Shown here piece after piece: positions 14,429 through 16,761 of a stretch of 16,761 nucleotides of DNA. The translations under genes were made by a program, and so were the position numbers. This DNA comes from UBA1151 sp963579925 (GTDB lineage: Bacteria; Chloroflexota; Dehalococcoidia; Lucifugimonadales; Lucifugimonadaceae), in contig CAUZJA010000037.1 of NCBI GenBank assembly GCA_963579925.1, positions 1 through 16,761 on the forward strand. Reading direction: 5' to 3'. The notes under the pieces were generated by a model. It did no database searches. It had not been told where the DNA came from and saw nothing but the letters and a program-made list of their open reading frames with translations. How positions within the stretch are numbered: the stretch's first letter is position 1; every line of letters begins with the position of its first letter.

Positions 14429-14866
14429 TCAGTCTGATGAGTCGCTGCCAGTCGGCTGAGCCTCAGCTTCAGGTGTAGGCGGTCCACCGGGTGCTCCACC
14501 GGGGCGGATGCCTCCCGGAGCGCCGCCACGTCCTCGAAGGGGAAGCACTTCCAGTTGTGTCGTAGCGATCCAGGCGATCGCCAGCAGAATAACTACCAGA
14601 ATGAAAACATCCCCGATTGCGCTGGCCAGTGAACTTTGGAGGCCACTCACGACCTCCTCTACCAGGTTTGCCCCGCCATCTATCGAGGATGCCAGAGTGG
14701 TCTTGAGTTCAGCAAGTGCATCCGGGTTGATCAGGGCTTGCGGGTTTTCGGCGACTGATGTCAGCAGCCCATCCTGATGCGCCTGAGCCACCTCTCCCGT
14801 GAACGTCTCATCTAGACCATCGGTGTAGCGACTGACCATAAAACGAGCCGAATATCGCCAGCCCAA
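14429..14866 (-). pseudogene. DHA2 transporter, C-terminal fragment (after a frameshift)
   Basis: From about residue 10 (MVSRYTDGLD) this frame continues the transporter gene at 14808-16148. It carries an extracytoplasmic stretch of about 65 residues typical between the last two helices of DHA2 proteins, a final membrane helix (DVFILVVILLAIAWIA), and a Gly/Pro-rich tail with GGAPGG twice, ending EAEAQPTGSDSSD. The switch point is the A4/T4 run at 14840-14843: with three bases, the frame reads FGSF-MVSRYTDG without a break. The ATG implied at 14866 lies in the wrong frame and is not a real start. Confidence 0.75.
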
Positions 14867-16148
14867 TAGTGCCGCCGATCGACCGGAAGAACTGCGTGGA
14901 CGAGGTGGCGATTCCCATCATATGGCGAGGGACCGTGTTCTGAATGGCGATTGTGTAGAGCGGGAATGTAGTCCCCATTCCGAAGCCAAACAGAACGATC
15001 ATCCCAGTGGCAGCTAGTCGCCCCGTAGTCTCTGATATCTGAGTTAGCAGCACGGCCCCCGCAATCATCACAGCGAGCCCAAGCATTCCCTGTCGGCGGT
15101 AATGGCCACCAAGTCGAGATAGCGCCTGTCCGGAGATCGTCGCACCAAACACCATGCCCAGCATCATCGGCGTCAGGAACGTTCCGCTGGCAGAGGCTGA
15201 CGCCCCCAGAACCGCCTGGAAATAGAGCGGGATAAAGATGATCGCTCCAAACATGGCGAACCCGGTCAGGAAGATGATGAATAGAGAAACTGCAATCAGG
15301 CGGCTTTTGAACATCTGCAGCTGGATAATCGGCTCTTCCGCCTTCGTCTCCCACCACACCAGGGCGATCAACATCACGGTTCCGAACGCCAGCGCTCCAA
15401 TTACCTGCACAGAGCCCCACGCGTACTCCACGTCCGCCCAGGCCAGTCCAATCAGCAGTGGCACCACTCCGCTAATCAAGAGCAGCACGCCAAGATAATC
15501 GATATTGTGCTCCGTACGTTGGACGTGAGCATCTGGGAAATATTTAATGAAAAGGAACAATACTGGAATCGCAATCGGCACGTTCACGTAGAAGATCCAG
15601 TGCCATGAGATTCCGTCGGTGATCAGACCGCCGAGCAACGGGCCGAGAATCGCAGCGACACCAAAGACGCCGGTCATGAATCCCATGTACTTACCGCGCT
15701 CAGCCGGCGGGAAGATGTCTGCGATCGTGGTGAAGGCGTTCGCCATCATCACGCCGCCGCCAATTCCCTGAATCGCCCTGAATACGATCAACTGGTTCAT
15801 TGATTGCGATAGACCTGCCAGAACGGACCCCACCAAGAAGATCACGATTCCGATCACGAAGAACCACTTCCGGCCATACATGTCGCTGAGTCGGCCGGCG
15901 ATTGGAACTGCAGTGGTGGACGCGACCAGATAGGAGGTCGTGATCCATGTGAGCCGGTCGAACCCGCCAAGGTCAAGCACGATGCTCGGCAGGGCAGTGG
16001 CAACGATGGTCTGATCGAGCGCCGAGAGGAACAGCGCAAGCATTACGCCAGCCAGCGTGAGAATTACATCACGGCGCGGCAGCGTCGGAAAATCATCGCC
16101 CATTCCGGCCATACCAGAAGGAAGTCCTGCCTGCGGTTTGCCAATCAT
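14808..16148 (-). CDS. MFS transporter, DHA2 (EmrB/QacA, 14-TM) family
   Basis: This is a proton-driven exporter-type permease of the inner membrane. The 446 residues contain most of a 14-helix protein. Helix 1 has the family motif LDQTIVATALPSI; motif A is GRLSDMYGRKW; motif C is GPLLGGLITDGISWHWIFYVNVPI. The frame ends shortly after IFGSF because of one extra base in a T4 run (minus strand), and the rest lies at 14429-14866. Corrected, the protein has 572 residues, normal for DHA2. Its ATG overlaps the stop of the upstream dehydrogenase as TAATG, so translation is coupled and the two may act on the same compound. Substrate is unknown. DHA2 proteins export drugs or metabolites, and some import. 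Confidence 0.88.
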   Translation of the reverse strand: MIGKPQAGLPSGMAGMGDDFPTLPRRDVILTLAGVMLALFLSALDQTIVATALPSIVLDLGGFDRLTWITTSYLVASTTAVPIAGRLSDMYGRKWFFVIGIVIFLVGSVLAGLSQSMNQLIVFRAIQGIGGGVMMANAFTTIADIFPPAERGKYMGFMTGVFGVAAILGPLLGGLITDGISWHWIFYVNVPIAIPVLFLFIKYFPDAHVQRTEHNIDYLGVLLLISGVVPLLIGLAWADVEYAWGSVQVIGALAFGTVMLIALVWWETKAEEPIIQLQMFKSRLIAVSLFIIFLTGFAMFGAIIFIPLYFQAVLGASASASGTFLTPMMLGMVFGATISGQALSRLGGHYRRQGMLGLAVMIAGAVLLTQISETTGRLAATGMIVLFGFGMGTTFPLYTIAIQNTVPRHMMGIATSSTQFFRSIGGTIGLAIFGSFYGQSLHRWSR

Positions 16149-16761
16149 TAAACCCCGTTGTCTTCATCAATGGATCGCTGGTACTCAGCCACCGTGCCAT
16201 CCATGACTTCGGTGAGCGTCACCGGCGCGCCAACCTCGCCGGACTCTAGAAGCGCATACGACAGCGCCAGGGCCTTCATGCCTACTGTGGCATCCACCTC
16301 AGGCTGCGCGCCTGAGACAGCGCATCGGGCGATCTCTTCGTACTCGATTGCCAACAGCGTGCGGTCGGCCTGCTCAAACGGCATGTCGTACGACGATATC
16401 GGCGCTTCCCCGAAGAATGCGGCGGTGATCTCATCATGTTTGAAGTCTGCTGGGAGCATGCTCAATAGGTCGTCGCCGGATATCTCGCTCCCATCGGCGT
16501 CCAGCTTGATCACGGCGCCGTTTACGCCTGAGCGCGGACCGGGCATGGTCATTGTCCCCAGCGAACCGTGAATGGTGCCCATCGCGAAGGGGTGTGCCTT
16601 CACCGCTTCCGAGACCGTGAAGTTGCAGATCACGCCCGATTCAAATCGGATCACGCCGAAGCCCGAGTCGATGGCATCAACCTGAACCGCCTCATTCTCA
16701 GCCTGAATGTCATCCGTACGGTGACCGTAGAACTTCTTGAGATTGGGGTGCATTTCGCGCC
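16148..16761 (-). CDS. Gfo/Idh/MocA family oxidoreductase, C-terminal part (cut by window edge)
   Basis: About 204 residues are visible. They correspond to the C-terminal substrate and dimerisation domain of NAD(P)-dependent sugar, inositol or bile-pigment type dehydrogenases. Visible features are GVIRFESGVICNFTVSEA, HGSLGTMTM and the typical end EVDATVGMKALALSYALLESGEVGAPVTL. The N-terminal Rossmann domain lies beyond the window, since the frame stays open past ATG 16753 to the last base. The stop TAA overlaps the transporter ATG by one base. The call rests on the C-terminal pattern only, so the family is likely but the substrate is unknown. Confidence 0.75.
   Translation of the reverse strand, partial: REMHPNLKKFYGHRTDDIQAENEAVQVDAIDSGFGVIRFESGVICNFTVSEAVKAHPFAMGTIHGSLGTMTMPGPRSGVNGAVIKLDADGSEISGDDLLSMLPADFKHDEITAAFFGEAPISSYDMPFEQADRTLLAIEYEEIARCAVSGAQPEVDATVGMKALALSYALLESGEVGAPVTLTEVMDGTVAEYQRSIDEDNGV

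Noticed and set aside
14812..15420. Minus-strand open frame of 202 codons inside the transporter
   Set aside because: It is a different-frame shadow of the DHA2 gene, rich in Trp, Arg and Asp, with none of the hydrophobic helices.

Overview
The window looks like a stretch of an uncultured bacterial genome, most likely from the Chloroflexota (a SAR202- or Dehalococcoidia-like lineage). This is inferred from four things: hydantoinase/oxoprolinase genes, a DAO-type flavoprotein, an amidohydrolase and a DHA2 transporter packed together; a Thr/Ala/Pro-rich lipoprotein; GAF-histidine kinase signalling with unusual receivers; and frequent TTG starts with TATAAT boxes almost touching start codons. 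No rRNA or marker gene is present, so the assignment is tentative.

Layout. Minus strand 88-1266 is a DAO-family FAD oxidoreductase. The gap 1267-1512 holds a 25-bp inverted repeat of palindromic units. Minus strand 1513-3252 is an ABC-F ATPase interrupted by an in-frame TAA at 3061-3063. Minus strand 3392-4291 is a COG3618-type amidohydrolase with a probable TTG start. Divergent from it on the plus strand (4504-7819) is a two-component pair: a six-TM GAF histidine kinase and a receiver / beta-sandwich / receiver protein. Each of these two genes is broken by one frameshift. Minus strand 11738-7855 is a hyuB-hyuA operon (ATP-dependent hydantoinase/oxoprolinase family). A lipoprotein gene (plus, 11857-12618) separates it from a second, orphan hyuB (minus, 14362-12641). 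The right edge is a minus-strand pair: a Gfo/Idh/MocA oxidoreductase (cut by the window edge) coupled by TAATG to a DHA2 drug:H+ type transporter, which has a frameshift in an A4/T4 run.

How the genes may work together. Flavoprotein, amidohydrolase, hydantoinase subunits, dehydrogenase and permease fit a scavenging or catabolic locus for cyclic amides, lactones or N-methyl compounds. No substrate can be fixed from sequence. The kinase/receiver pair lies between these genes and could sense a related signal, but it could also be unrelated.

The most notable points are: (i) the two-receiver protein with a beta-sandwich between a fully degenerate receiver and a partly degenerate one; (ii) TATAAT-type boxes 7-10 nt before three ATGs that lack a Shine-Dalgarno, suggesting leaderless mRNAs; (iii) two B subunits for one A subunit; (iv) four reading-frame lesions in otherwise conserved genes, which are either assembly errors or early decay; (v) the palindromic repeat. 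No gene-free stretch exceeds 300 bases. No tRNA, rRNA, CRISPR array or transposase was seen.
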